64,000 nt of DNA. Source: Paraburkholderia rhizosphaerae (lineage in GTDB: Bacteria; Pseudomonadota; Gammaproteobacteria; Burkholderiales; Burkholderiaceae). Both the position numbers and the translations under genes were made by a program. The DNA lies in the NCBI RefSeq assembly GCF_004366595.1, contig NZ_SORE01000022.1:62001-126000 (forward strand), written 5' to 3'. Positions 8,969 to 17,901 of the stretch are shown here, in pieces (within the stretch, counting starts at the first letter, position 1; the number at the start of each line of letters is the position of its first letter). The notes beneath the pieces were generated by a model. That model searched no databases. It was not told where the DNA came from and saw only the letters and a program-made list of their open reading frames with translations.

Positions 8969-9047
8969 CTGCGTTCTCCAGTGTGTCCAGTGGGTCGCCG
9001 CGTTGTGTGGGTGCGATTGCGTTGCGGCTTGGACTTAACTATGGACT

Positions 9048-9060
9048 TTCCCGGCCGGAA
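9048..9060. promoter_or_regulatory. LysR-type operator candidate, distal box
   Basis: The dyad TTCCCGGCCGGAA has arms TTCC/GGAA and fits the T-N11-A pattern of LysR-family operators. It lies between the divergent SDR and LysR genes. A second box with the same TTCC-N5-GGAA form is centred 42 bases downstream, four helical turns away. Confidence 0.6.
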
Positions 9061-9087
9061 CATAATCGGCTTAGAATGGCCATCACT

Positions 9088-9104
9088 GTTTCCGTCGTGG
9101 AAAC
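9088..9104. promoter_or_regulatory. LysR-type operator candidate, proximal box
   Basis: GTTTCC-GTCGT-GGAAAC is a perfect 6-base inverted repeat containing a T-N11-A core (TTCCGTCGTGGAA). It ends 14 bases before the proposed GTG start of the LysR gene, a position suited to autorepression. It shares the TTCC-N5-GGAA form with the upstream box. Confidence 0.6.
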
Positions 9105-9118
9105 AAATGGGAGAAAGC

Positions 9119-10024
9119 GTGGACCGACTGGATGCGATGCGCCTGTACACCCGGATCGTCGAGCGCCGCAGCTTCACGCTCGCGGCCAACGACATGGAAG
9201 TGCCGCGCTCCACGGTCACGAAAGTGGTCCGTCAGATGGAAACGCGGCTGGGCGTGCGCCTGCTGCAGCGGACCACGCGCGTGGTGCGCCCGACGCTCGA
9301 CGGTGAAGCGTATTACCGGCGCTGTCTTGCGATCCTCGACGACATCGAGGACGCGGAGGGCGCGTTTAGCGGCGCGCAGCCTACCGGCACGTTGCGCATC
9401 GAAGTACAGGGCACATTGGCGCGCCATTTCCTGATGCCTTCGCTGCCGGACTTCTTCGCGCAATACCCGCGGATCGAGATCGCGATGAGTGAAAGCGACC
9501 GCTGGGTCGATATCGTTCAGGATGGGGTCGATTGCGTGCTGCGCTATGGCTACCTGCGCGACAGCGAACTGGTTGCACGTCAGGTCGCGATGCTCGGGCA
9601 TCTGACGTGCGCGACGCCTGCGTATCTTCGGCAATTCGGCACACCGGCGACGCTCGACGCGCTGGCCGGGCACCGGATGGTCGGGCTACGCTCGATTACC
9701 AGCGGCAATGTGAACCCGCTTGGCTTCACGGTCGGCGAGACGACGCAAACGGTCGCGCTGCCGGCGGCGATTTCGGTCACCGGCACTGAAAGCTATCTTG
9801 CGGCGATTCGCCTCGGTCTTGGGCTTGCGCAGGTGCCGCGGTTTCATGTCGAGGAAGACCTGCGCAGCGGCGCGCTGGTCGAGCTGCTGCCGGACATGCC
9901 GCCACCGTCGATGCCCGTGTCGCTCGTGTATCAGCGCTCACGGCAGTTGTCGCCGCGAGTCCGCGTGTTTATGGATTGGGTTGCACGCCGTTTCGAAGCA
10001 GCGCACGCGGCGCCGCGCGATTGA
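9119..10024 (+). CDS. LysR-family transcriptional regulator
   Basis: The protein is about 301 residues, with an N-terminal winged helix-turn-helix (residues 1-60; FTLAANDMEVPRSTVTKVVR is the recognition region) and a LysR substrate-binding domain. The start is best placed at GTG 9119: the protein then begins with the family-typical DRLDAMRLYTRIVE, and GGGAG lies at 9108-9112, a good ribosome binding site. An in-frame ATG at 9107 overlaps that site. It is divergent from two SDR genes, with two dyad boxes in the gap, so it probably controls them and itself. The effector is unknown. Confidence 0.92.
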   Translation: MDRLDAMRLYTRIVERRSFTLAANDMEVPRSTVTKVVRQMETRLGVRLLQRTTRVVRPTLDGEAYYRRCLAILDDIEDAEGAFSGAQPTGTLRIEVQGTLARHFLMPSLPDFFAQYPRIEIAMSESDRWVDIVQDGVDCVLRYGYLRDSELVARQVAMLGHLTCATPAYLRQFGTPATLDALAGHRMVGLRSITSGNVNPLGFTVGETTQTVALPAAISVTGTESYLAAIRLGLGLAQVPRFHVEEDLRSGALVELLPDMPPPSMPVSLVYQRSRQLSPRVRVFMDWVARRFEAAHAAPRD

Positions 10025-10101
10025 ATGTCGAACGCGCGCGAGATGCGTGCGCGGCCCGCGTGCAAAGAGGAATACGGACGGTTCCGCGGGTTTCTATGCC
10101 A

Positions 10102-10131
10102 AAGCGAACGGCGTTCTTTCGCCGTTCGCTT
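10102..10131. terminator. Bidirectional hairpin between convergent genes
   Basis: AAGCGAACGGCG and CGCCGTTCGCTT form a perfect 12-base stem with a 6-base loop. It lies between the LysR gene and the convergent phosphoesterase gene. There is no long T run on the plus side, so termination strength is uncertain. Confidence 0.7.
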
Positions 10132-10165
10132 CGTCTACATCAGATCACGGTGCAATCACCGCCCA

Positions 10166-11923
10166 TCAGTTCGGCGTCGGGTTAGCCGAGTTCGCCGGCG
10201 CCTGCGATACCACCGTGCCGCTGTTTGAATTGACGAACAGCGTCGGTGCTTTGCCGGTGCTGCCCGAGAAATCGAACATCGACATCAGCGAGCCTGCGGT
10301 CGCGTCGAATGAGCCCTGGCCGATTCGTTGCGATTGCAACCAGTTGTCTTCGATGAAGCGGACCACCGAGGCCTGGCTGATCGGCGTGTCGTCGACGAAG
10401 TTCACCTTCGCCCATGGCGAGATCACGAGGAACGGAATCCGCGTGCCGGGGCCGCAGCGGCCGTTGATCGTGCCGCCGTTCACGCCCATCGGCTGCGCGA
10501 CGCCGGCCGCCGAGCAGTTACCCGCGCCGTTCAGCTGGTCGGCGTCCGGATCGAACGATGAGCTGGTCGGCGTCGCGAAACGGTGGTCGTACCAGCCATC
10601 GGAGTCGTCATAGGTGACGATCACCGCGGTGCTCTTCCAGTCCGGTTGCTGCTCGAGGAAGTTGACCACCTGCGTGACGAACGCCTGCTCGTCGATCGGA
10701 TCCGAGTTGCCCGGATGCGCATCTTCGAACCCCGGCGCTTTCAGATACGACACGGCCGGGAAGTTGCCTTGCTCGACCGCCGAGAAAAAATCGGCGGTGT
10801 CGTATTCGTGATTCGCGGGGTCGGGCGTCTTGCCATCGGCCTCGACGCTAAAGCCGACTGCCTGGATCGAGCTCGGCCGCGCATGCGTCGGATTGGCGGT
10901 CGACGGGTAGTACTGGAACCAGTTGTGATGCTGCGTATAGTCGTTCGGCGACGCATTCAACACGCTCGAGAAGTGGCTGCGCATGCAACCGGTCGTGCCG
11001 TTCGGATTGACCGTTTGCAGGTTGAAGCCGCCCATAAAGCCGCCCCACGGAATATTCGCGGCCGAAAGCAGCGTGCCGATGTTCTTGTTGGTCGCGGAGA
11101 ACGCGACCGTGGTCGAGCCCGAGCACACATCGCCGGTCGGATCGCTGTCGCCGATCAGCGTCAGCCCGCCTTGCGTGTCGCGCACGAGCGTGCCTTGCGC
11201 GACCGACGGCAGCGGACCGCTCGGCGGGATCAGCGCCGCTTCGGCGGGCGGCAGTACGACGCCATTGGTCTGGCCCGCGACCACTTCGATCGCACCGGGC
11301 GTCGACGGGCCATACGTGTCCGTGTACGCGTTGTCGTTCATCGCGAAGTGTTGCGCGTAGTTCCACAGCGCGGTGACCGTGTTGCCGTCGAAGTAGCCCA
11401 TCACCTGCCCGGCGGTGCCGAATGTGCCGGCGCCGCCGCTCGTGCCCTGGCCGGTAAATGCGGGGAATGCATCGGCGAGGCCGTGGTCGTACGCCTGTTG
11501 TTCCGCGGTGTAGCCGTGATTCTGGTCGGCCGTGTTCGCCTCCGAGCGGTCGAGACGGAACGGGCCGACGTTAGCCGGCGGGGTCAGCGCGGCGTTCAGC
11601 GGATTCGTCGCATTCGGATTGTTGTTGAGCAGCGCGGGCGTCAGGCCGTTGACGGCCGGGGTGTTCGGCGCCGCGGTGAACATCGGTTCGCCGGCCGGGT
11701 TTGCGGCATCCGGATAACGTCCGAAGTAGTGATCGAACGATACGTTTTCGCCGTAGATCACCACGAGGTGCTTGATTGGTGTCGTGGTGGGGAGCGAGTC
11801 CTGCAACGACGCCTGCGGCGCGGTGGCGGCCGGCGTTGACGAACTACTGTTGCTGCTGCCGCACGCAGCTAGCGCGAACAACGACGCTGCGAGCGAGATG
11901 GGCAATAAAGCTTGACGAAACAT
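10166..11923 (-). CDS. Secreted lipoprotein phosphoesterase (phospholipase C / acid phosphatase AcpA-like)
   Basis: This is an alkaline-phosphatase-superfamily hydrolase of the phosphoesterase group (phospholipase C and acid phosphatase AcpA). The leader MFRQALLPISLAASLFALAA ends in a lipobox with C21, followed by a serine-rich linker, so the enzyme should be lipid-anchored outside the inner membrane. Family motifs are HLVVIYGENVSFDHYFGRYP near residue 50, TYDDSDGWYDH near 430 and GTRIPFLVISPWAK near 495. I chose ATG 11923; a TTG two codons upstream is also in frame. GGAG sits about 10 bases before the ATG. The substrate could be a phosphomonoester or a phospholipid, which the sequence does not settle. 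Confidence 0.9.
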   Translation of the reverse strand: MFRQALLPISLAASLFALAACGSSNSSSSTPAATAPQASLQDSLPTTTPIKHLVVIYGENVSFDHYFGRYPDAANPAGEPMFTAAPNTPAVNGLTPALLNNNPNATNPLNAALTPPANVGPFRLDRSEANTADQNHGYTAEQQAYDHGLADAFPAFTGQGTSGGAGTFGTAGQVMGYFDGNTVTALWNYAQHFAMNDNAYTDTYGPSTPGAIEVVAGQTNGVVLPPAEAALIPPSGPLPSVAQGTLVRDTQGGLTLIGDSDPTGDVCSGSTTVAFSATNKNIGTLLSAANIPWGGFMGGFNLQTVNPNGTTGCMRSHFSSVLNASPNDYTQHHNWFQYYPSTANPTHARPSSIQAVGFSVEADGKTPDPANHEYDTADFFSAVEQGNFPAVSYLKAPGFEDAHPGNSDPIDEQAFVTQVVNFLEQQPDWKSTAVIVTYDDSDGWYDHRFATPTSSSFDPDADQLNGAGNCSAAGVAQPMGVNGGTINGRCGPGTRIPFLVISPWAKVNFVDDTPISQASVVRFIEDNWLQSQRIGQGSFDATAGSLMSMFDFSGSTGKAPTLFVNSNSGTVVSQAPANSANPTPN

Positions 11924-12232
11924 ACGCAAAAAGCTCCGCCTTTGGCTTGTCCTGGTGTAAGGAAGCCGGAAAGGAAAAAGGAATGGTGGATTAGGGGCGA
12001 TGCAGTCGTTGCGACATCAACGGCTCGCGTCATTGAATCACTTGATCATTAAGCCTGAGAGGCATATTTCTAACGTGGAGCGTACTTAATATTTCGTTTG
12101 TTCAAGCGCGGCATGGTGTAACCTCGCGCGCTGCTTTCTAAACGAAGGCATGAGTGCGTGCGGGCGCGCGCTTCTTATAATGGTCAGGGCACGCCCCTAC
12201 CAACGTACACACTTCTTTTGTGGATGAGCACG
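11924..12232. other. Intergenic region upstream of the phosphoesterase gene
   Basis: No gene is visible. The region is more AT-rich than its neighbours (12030-12110 in particular) and should contain the phosphoesterase promoter. The 13-mer GGTGTAAGGAAGC also found upstream of the sod gene starts at 11954 on the plus strand. I saw no clear Pho-box repeat. Confidence 0.4.
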
Positions 12233-12502
12233 ATGACTGAGTCGCCGCTTAACATGACCGCGCCGATGCTGCGCCAGGATGCCGCAGTCTGGTTTTCCGT
12301 CTATGGCTTTGGTTGGGGTTATCGCGCGTATGCGCTGCCTCACGAAACGGTGTGCACGCGCCTCGGTGCGAACGACACAAGCGAGCATCAGATACGCCTT
12401 GCGTTCGAACTGGGCAAGCTGCGCATTCTGCGGGCAATCGAGCCGAACGGCGCGACGCCGTATGACGGTCAGCGTGTCGCGCTCGAAGCGGAACAGCTGT
12501 AG
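12233..12502 (+). CDS. Small DUF1488-like protein
   Basis: This hypothetical soluble protein of 89 residues (92 if it starts at ATG 12224) has no signal peptide or membrane segment. The run LAFELGKLRILRAIE near residues 55-70, followed by a short hydrophilic end, resembles the C-terminal pattern of DUF1488 proteins. That assignment is from memory and tentative. GGATGAG precedes ATG 12233 at close spacing, which is why I prefer that start. No function can be inferred. Confidence 0.65.
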   Translation: MTESPLNMTAPMLRQDAAVWFSVYGFGWGYRAYALPHETVCTRLGANDTSEHQIRLAFELGKLRILRAIEPNGATPYDGQRVALEAEQL

Positions 12503-12547
12503 CCGTGCGCTGCATTTCTTTCAGCCGGACAAACGGGTGAACCTGCG

Positions 12548-12638
12548 ATGAGCCTGATCGATCATCTCGATCATCTGGTGGTCACGTGCGTCGATGCGCA
12601 AGGTGAACCTGATCGAGGTGTCGGAGTTGATCGGGTGA
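12548..12638 (+). pseudogene. Collapsed VOC-family (glyoxalase-fold) gene
   Basis: From ATG 12548 the sequence reads MSLIDHLDHLVVTCVDA, the standard N-terminus of vicinal-oxygen-chelate proteins. Only a few codons later, in another frame, 12600-12638 reads KVNLIEVSELIG then stop, the standard C-terminus (normally D-x-x-G/L-NLIEVS). About 100 central residues are missing, so this is a deletion-derived remnant. It does not look translated into anything useful, although the first frame stays open for about 49 codons. Confidence 0.6.
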
Positions 12639-12779
12639 GGGGCGCAGAGTCACCGCAGTCTCCGCACCCGCCGTTGTTGTTAAAGCAATTGGAATGAAGT
12701 TCGCCATCTGCACGGGATGATTGCCGCGGTGGAATAACCGATCATGGAATCTGTTATCTGCCAACGCGCTCAACCCACC

Positions 12780-13208
12780 ATGAAACCCTCCACCACCTAC
12801 CTCCACCTGCTTCGCAAAACCCCGTTTTTCGCCGAACTGAACACCGCCCAACTGCGCTGGACCATCGATCATTCACACGAATGGGAAGCGCAGATCGGCG
12901 CGGTGATTGTCGATTGCACAACCGCCGGGTCGACCGAAGACGTATGGATTCTGCTCGACGGCGGCTGGCAAGTCGAAAGCGGCGCGCGCACGTATCCGGC
13001 GGGCCACGCGGACCCCGGCAAGTGGTTCAGCGCGGCGCACGCAGCCGACGATTGCCGGCTTGTCGCAACCGAACATAGCTACGTGATGAAAATCAGCGGC
13101 GCCGATATGCGCGACATGCTGTCGCTCGGCTTCGCGTTCGACGCGCACCTGGACGCGGGCCGCCAGTATTACCGCAAGCTGTTCGGCCCACGCTCGGTGC
13201 AGCGTTGA
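12780..13208 (+). CDS. Cyclic-nucleotide-domain-like protein without DNA-binding domain
   Basis: A protein of about 142 residues begins TTYLHLLRKTPFFAELN, the type of N-terminal helix seen before CRP-like cyclic-nucleotide-binding folds. It continues as a beta-rich domain (VWILLDGGWQVES and ATEHSYVMKISGADMRDML). There is no helix-turn-helix after it, so it cannot act as a CRP-type regulator alone. An ATG at 12744 would add 12 residues. It runs convergently into phosphoketolase, 15 bases away. Function is unknown; the fold assignment is moderately supported. Confidence 0.65.
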   Translation: MKPSTTYLHLLRKTPFFAELNTAQLRWTIDHSHEWEAQIGAVIVDCTTAGSTEDVWILLDGGWQVESGARTYPAGHADPGKWFSAAHAADDCRLVATEHSYVMKISGADMRDMLSLGFAFDAHLDAGRQYYRKLFGPRSVQR

Positions 13209-13223
13209 ACGCATTCGCGCTGC

Positions 13224-15608
13224 TCACCCCTTCCAGCACCATTCACGAATTTCCTCGCGATCGATGCCTTCGGTGTGTGCGTAGTTCAGGTGATCGATGA
13301 TCTGATCGCGCAGCCGCTCCTTCGCGTGGTCGCCCGTTCCGCGTAGACTCGGCACGCGGTCGATCACATCGATCGCGAGCGTAAACCGGTCGATGCCGTT
13401 GATGATCGCGAGCTCGAGCGGCGTATTGATGTTGCCTTGCTCCGCATAGCCGTGCACATGGATATTCTCGTGATTCGTGCGCTTGTACGTGAGCTTGTGC
13501 ACGAGCGTCGCATACGAGTGGAAGTTGAAGATCACCGGCTTGCTCGTCGTGAACAGCGAATCGAAATCGCGGTTCGACAAGCCATGCGGATGTTCGGTCT
13601 CGGGCATCAGTCTGAACAGATCGACCACATTGACGAAGCGAATCTTCAGGTCGGCAAACAGTCCCTTCAGAATTTCGACGGCGGCGAGCGCTTCCATCGT
13701 CGCGATATCGCCCGCGCACGCGACCACCACATCCGGTTCGAAGCCCTGATCGGTCGACGCCCAGTCCCAGATGCCGATGCCCTTCGTGCAGTGCGTGACG
13801 GCTTCGTTCATGTCGAGGTACTGCAAATGCGGCTGCTTGTCGGCGACGATCACATTCACGTAATCGCGTGAACGCAGGCAGTGGTTCGCGACGCTCAGCA
13901 GGCAATTCGCGTCGGGCGGTAGATAGATGCGCACGACGTCGGGGCTCTTGTTCGTCACGACGTCGAGAAAACCCGGGTCCTGGTGCGTAAAGCCGTTGTG
14001 GTCCTGACGCCAGACAAGCGACGTGATCAGCAGATTCAGCGACGGCACCGGCTGCCGCCAGCGCAATTCGCGCTTCGCTTTTTCGAGCCACTTCGCGTGC
14101 TGGTTGAACATCGAATCGATCACATGCACGAACGCTTCGTACGTCGCGAAGAGCCCATGACGGCCAGTCAGCGTGTAGCCTTCGAGCCAGCCTTCGAGCG
14201 TGTGTTCGCTCAGCATCTCCATCACGCGGCCGTCGTGTGACAACTCGCCGCCGTCGGCATCGCTGTCCTCGTATTCGGCAAGCCAGGTCTTTTTCGACAC
14301 TTCATAAATAGCCGTGAGCTTGTTGCTCGCGTTTTCGTCCGGGCCGAACACGCGGAACGACGTCATGTTCCGGCGCATCACGTCGCGCAGGAACTTGCCC
14401 AGTATGTCGGTCGGCGGCGCATATTCGGTGGCCGGTTTTTTTACCGCGACCGCATAGTCCTGGAACGGCGGCAAATCGAGCGCCTTGCACAGCGCGCCGC
14501 CGTTCGCATGCGGATTCGCACTGATTCTGCGTGAGCCTTCCGGCGCGAGCGCCCGCAATTCATCGACGAGACGCCCCGACGCATCGAACAGCGTTTCTGG
14601 CTGATAGCGCTTTAACCACGCTTCGACAAGGCGCAGGCTTTCGCGGCTGACTACCGCGTCGGCGATCGGCACCTGGTGCGAACGCCACGAACCTTCGACC
14701 TTATGCCCGGCGACTTCGCGCGGTCCGGTCCAGCCTTTCGGCGAACGCAGCACGATCATCGGCCAGCGCGGGCGCTTGCGTACGCCTTGCGTGCGCGCTT
14801 CGCGCTGGATCGCATGAATTTCGTCGATGCAGCGGTCGAGCGTCGCCGCCATTTTCTGATGCATCTGGGTCGGATCGTCGCCCTCGACGAAGTACGGTTT
14901 GTGGCCGTAGCCGATGAATAGCGCTTCGAGTTCCTCATGCGGAATGCGCGCGAGTATCGTCGGGTTCGCGATCTTGTAACCGTTCAGATGCAGCACCGGC
15001 AGCACCGCGCCGTCGCGCGCCGGATTCAGGAACTTGTTCGAATGCCACGATGTGGCGAGCGGCCCGGTCTCGGCTTCGCCGTCGCCGACCATCGCGGCGA
15101 CGATCAGATCGGGGTTGTCGAACGCCGCGCCATACGCATGCGACAGGCTGTAGCCGAGCTCGCCACCTTCATGGATCGAGCCCGGCGTTTCAGGCGTGCA
15201 ATGCGAGCCGACGCCGCCCGGAAACGAAAACAGCCGGAACAGCTGCGCCATCCCGTCCTCGGTTTCGCTGCGATCCGGATAGATCTCCGAGTAGCGGCCT
15301 TCGAGGTAGCTATGCGCAAGGGTTGCGGGCGCGCCATGGCCGGGACCTGAGATAAAGATCACATTCAGGTCGCGCTGTTTGATCAACCGGTTCAGATGCA
15401 CGAGCAGAAAGCTTTGCCCTGGATCGGACCCCCAGTGGCCGAGCAGCCGCCGCTTGATATGCTCGGCGGTGAGCGGCTTGCGCAACAACGGGTTCGCGCG
15501 CAGGTAAATCATGCCGGCCGACAGATAGTTGCAGGCCTGCCAGTACCGGTCCATTTTGCGCAATTCTTCGGATTGCAGCGGAGATTGGGCGAGAGGAGCG
15601 TCGGCCAT
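13224..15608 (-). CDS. xfp: Phosphoketolase (Xfp)
   Basis: This thiamine-diphosphate enzyme splits xylulose 5-phosphate (and often fructose 6-phosphate) to acetyl phosphate plus a sugar phosphate. The protein is 794 residues, the usual family length. The cofactor-binding block GDGEAETGP is followed at the expected distance by NGYKIANPT. HWGSDPGQSFLLVHLNR and FISGPGHGAPA mark the N-terminal domain, and AEQGNINTPLELAIINGIDR lies near the C-terminus. I chose ATG 15608 (MADAPLAQSP); the frame is open further upstream, but those residues are not family-like. No acetate or phosphotransacetylase gene is adjacent. It stands as a single gene. Confidence 0.97.
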   Translation of the reverse strand: MADAPLAQSPLQSEELRKMDRYWQACNYLSAGMIYLRANPLLRKPLTAEHIKRRLLGHWGSDPGQSFLLVHLNRLIKQRDLNVIFISGPGHGAPATLAHSYLEGRYSEIYPDRSETEDGMAQLFRLFSFPGGVGSHCTPETPGSIHEGGELGYSLSHAYGAAFDNPDLIVAAMVGDGEAETGPLATSWHSNKFLNPARDGAVLPVLHLNGYKIANPTILARIPHEELEALFIGYGHKPYFVEGDDPTQMHQKMAATLDRCIDEIHAIQREARTQGVRKRPRWPMIVLRSPKGWTGPREVAGHKVEGSWRSHQVPIADAVVSRESLRLVEAWLKRYQPETLFDASGRLVDELRALAPEGSRRISANPHANGGALCKALDLPPFQDYAVAVKKPATEYAPPTDILGKFLRDVMRRNMTSFRVFGPDENASNKLTAIYEVSKKTWLAEYEDSDADGGELSHDGRVMEMLSEHTLEGWLEGYTLTGRHGLFATYEAFVHVIDSMFNQHAKWLEKAKRELRWRQPVPSLNLLITSLVWRQDHNGFTHQDPGFLDVVTNKSPDVVRIYLPPDANCLLSVANHCLRSRDYVNVIVADKQPHLQYLDMNEAVTHCTKGIGIWDWASTDQGFEPDVVVACAGDIATMEALAAVEILKGLFADLKIRFVNVVDLFRLMPETEHPHGLSNRDFDSLFTTSKPVIFNFHSYATLVHKLTYKRTNHENIHVHGYAEQGNINTPLELAIINGIDRFTLAIDVIDRVPSLRGTGDHAKERLRDQIIDHLNYAHTEGIDREEIREWCWKG

Positions 15609-15935
15609 TGCGAGTGCCTCCGTGTGCGGTATGTCGCGACGCGGGGAGCATGGCGATGCGTCGCGAATGACGTCGGGCAGCGCCGCCGTGGGATGCGCGA
15701 CGCCGGGCGAGTTACTAATCATAGGTCGCGCATCGCGATTTTTCGACCGTCTTTCGCGCGGCTTGATGACGCTACGCAAGCGGTGGAAACGGCATGGTGG
15801 AACGTGGGGCGCGAAGCGACGCAATGCGCGGATGTCACAATGCGACGCGAACGCCTCGCAAACGCATTGCAAACGCATTACAACGGCTTCGAAGCAGCGC
15901 ACGCCGCCTCGCCGGCGACGTGCGCCTGTGCTCTG
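15609..15935. other. Intergenic region upstream of xfp
   Basis: No gene is visible. It must hold the xfp promoter. An exact tandem pair of the 11-mer GCAAACGCATT occupies 15858-15879, near the 3' end of the aldehyde dehydrogenase gene. Confidence 0.5.
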
Positions 15936-17381
15936 TTAGGCGTTCAGATAAATCGTCTTGGTACGCACATACGCCTCGAGCCCATACTTGCCGTCCTCGC
16001 CGCCCAGGCCGCTGTCGCCATAGCCGTGATGGAAGCCCTGCGGCGCCTCGCCGAGCGAGCGGTTCACATAGATCTCGCCGAAGTTCAGCTCGGCCGACGT
16101 GCGCATCAGCACGCCGATATCTTTCGTGAACAGATACGCGGAAAGACCATAGTTGGAATCGTTCGCGAACTTCAACGCTTCGTCGAAACTGCCGATTTTC
16201 AGCACGGAGACCACCGGCCCGAATACTTCGGAGCGCACGATATCCATCTGATGCGTGATGCCGGTCAGCAGCGTCGGCTGGTAGAAGTGGCCGAGTTCGT
16301 ACATCCCGCCGCTCAACCGGCCGCCGCCGAAGTGCACCTTCGCGCCTTGCTGTACAGCTTTCGACACGATTGCATCGACTTTCTCGAGTTCGACCTTGCT
16401 GACCTTCGGTCCCATATCGGTCGTCTCGTCGTCGGGGTCGCCCACTTTCAGCGCCTTGATTTTCTGCGTGACGAGTTCGATGAAACGGTCATAGACGGCT
16501 TCATGAACGTAGGTGCGCTCGTTGCTGGTGCAAACCTGACCTGCGTTCAGAAAGCGTGCTTCGACGGCTGCGGTCGCGGCCAGTTCGAGGTCCGCGTCTT
16601 CCAGCACGATAAACGGCGCCTTGCCGCCCAGCTCGAGCCGGACTTCCTTCAGCGACGGCGCCGCGGCGGCCATGATCTGTTTGCCGGCGCGGGTGCTGCC
16701 GGTCATTGTGATCAGTTTGACCAGCGGGTGTGTCACAAGCCGTTCGCCGGTGCGGATGCCGCCGCTTACGATATTCACGACGCCCGCCGGAATACCCGCT
16801 TCGGCGATCAGCTTGCCGATTTCGAGCGATGTGACAGGCGTGATTTCATGCGGTTTCAGCACGATGGTGTTGCCGGCGGCGATGGCCGGCGCGACCTTGC
16901 GCGCCAGCAGCGCGGCCGGAAAATTCCACGCGGTAATCCCGCCGATCACACCGTGCGGCAGCTTCTCGATCAGGATTTTTTCTCCGGGGCGACTGCCCGG
17001 CACGATGTCGCCTTCAATGCGGCGCGCGTTTTCGGCCGCGTAGCGGATCAGCTCGATCGTGAAGTCGATTTCGCCGCGTGCCTCGCGGATCGGCTTGCCT
17101 ACTTCCTGGGTCAGCAGGCGCGCGAGACGCTCGCGCTCGCGCTGGATCAGCACATTCAGGCGCAGCAGGAAGTCGGCGCGCTCTTGCGCGGTGCGGCGGC
17201 TCCATGCGGGAAACGCCGCTTGCGCGGCATCGACTGCGCGATCGACATCGGCATCGGTCGCGTCGGTTACGGTGGCGATCGTTTCGCCGGTGGCCGGGCT
17301 GCGAATCGTCAGGCGTGCTCCGCCCGTCGACTGCATCCAGTCGCCGTTGATAAAAAGCGAATACGGTTGGGTCGAACTCAT
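15936..17381 (-). CDS. Aldehyde dehydrogenase, AldA (lactaldehyde/glycolaldehyde)-like
   Basis: This NAD(P)-dependent aldehyde dehydrogenase has 481 residues. The catalytic residues are N153 (AWNFP), E250 (LELGGKAP) and C284 (GQVCTS). The C-terminal motif NFGEIYVNRSLGEAPQGFHH resembles E. coli AldA, which oxidises lactaldehyde and glycolaldehyde. Succinate-semialdehyde and betaine-aldehyde enzymes differ at these positions, but specificity cannot be fixed from sequence alone. It is transcribed divergently from glcG-glcB. Glycolaldehyde to glycolate, then glyoxylate, then malate would make a coherent path; the link is inference. Confidence 0.9.
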   Translation of the reverse strand: MSSTQPYSLFINGDWMQSTGGARLTIRSPATGETIATVTDATDADVDRAVDAAQAAFPAWSRRTAQERADFLLRLNVLIQRERERLARLLTQEVGKPIREARGEIDFTIELIRYAAENARRIEGDIVPGSRPGEKILIEKLPHGVIGGITAWNFPAALLARKVAPAIAAGNTIVLKPHEITPVTSLEIGKLIAEAGIPAGVVNIVSGGIRTGERLVTHPLVKLITMTGSTRAGKQIMAAAAPSLKEVRLELGGKAPFIVLEDADLELAATAAVEARFLNAGQVCTSNERTYVHEAVYDRFIELVTQKIKALKVGDPDDETTDMGPKVSKVELEKVDAIVSKAVQQGAKVHFGGGRLSGGMYELGHFYQPTLLTGITHQMDIVRSEVFGPVVSVLKIGSFDEALKFANDSNYGLSAYLFTKDIGVLMRTSAELNFGEIYVNRSLGEAPQGFHHGYGDSGLGGEDGKYGLEAYVRTKTIYLNA

Positions 17382-17901
17382 GCGTGGTCACCTTTGGCTG
17401 AAGAGGTTGCCGCGTGCGAGCGGCGTGGATTCGGTGCGTGCGCATCGAATGCAGTCAGTAGACCTCGCGACGCCGTGTTTGTTGCCGCTCGAGTTGCTAC
17501 AGCAGTTGCCGCCGCCGTTGCGACCGCAATTGACGCCGCAATTGGCGCCGCAATTGACGCAATAGTCGCCGCGAATCCTCGCAACAATCGTCGCGAAAGC
17601 AAGACCCCCGTGCCGCCTTAGACTGCCGCCACGGTACACAGAACGCATTTCAAAGTGGTACTCTCGCCCCCGAACCCGCGTTTCGGGCGTCATCGCGTCC
17701 GGACGCGCCGCACTGTCGGCTGCACCCCGCCGTTCGAGTGCCATGAATGAAAGGTTCAGGCGTCGCAACGATCCACCGGGAACGGTCATTGCCATGTATA
17801 TGGATGGCTGCGTTCCGCGGCGCGCGCGGGGCAGGGCGGACATCGGCTTCGCCGGTCCGGCGCGCGCCGGGAGAAACCACTAGTCGAAAGGAAAATCGAA
17901 T
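17382..17901. other. Divergent promoter region between aldA-like gene and glcG
   Basis: This 520-base gap contains no supported gene. It should carry promoters for both directions. It includes a three-unit 12-base tandem repeat at 17526-17561. A purine-rich GAAAGGAAAATC just before 17902 gives the glcG ribosome binding site. No convincing operator palindrome was identified. Confidence 0.5.
17526..17561. repeat. Short tandem repeat, 12-base unit x 3
   Basis: The units GCAATTGACGCC, GCAATTGGCGCC and GCAATTGACGCA follow each other without gaps. Looser GTTGC-type copies extend to the left. The array lies about 145-180 bases upstream of the aldehyde dehydrogenase start. Confidence 0.85.

Noticed and set aside
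10583..11839. 418-codon plus-strand frame opposite the phosphoesterase gene
   Set aside because: Arg-rich shadow with no motif. The minus-strand gene has a lipobox and catalytic motifs.
15396..17621. 741-codon plus-strand open frame across xfp and the aldehyde dehydrogenase
   Set aside because: It crosses two unambiguous minus-strand genes and has shadow composition.
17388..17843. Minus-strand protein with a CVNCGANCGVNCGRN repeat
   Set aside because: The Cys-Asn repeat is just the 12-base tandem array read in one frame. No start signal or homology supports translation.
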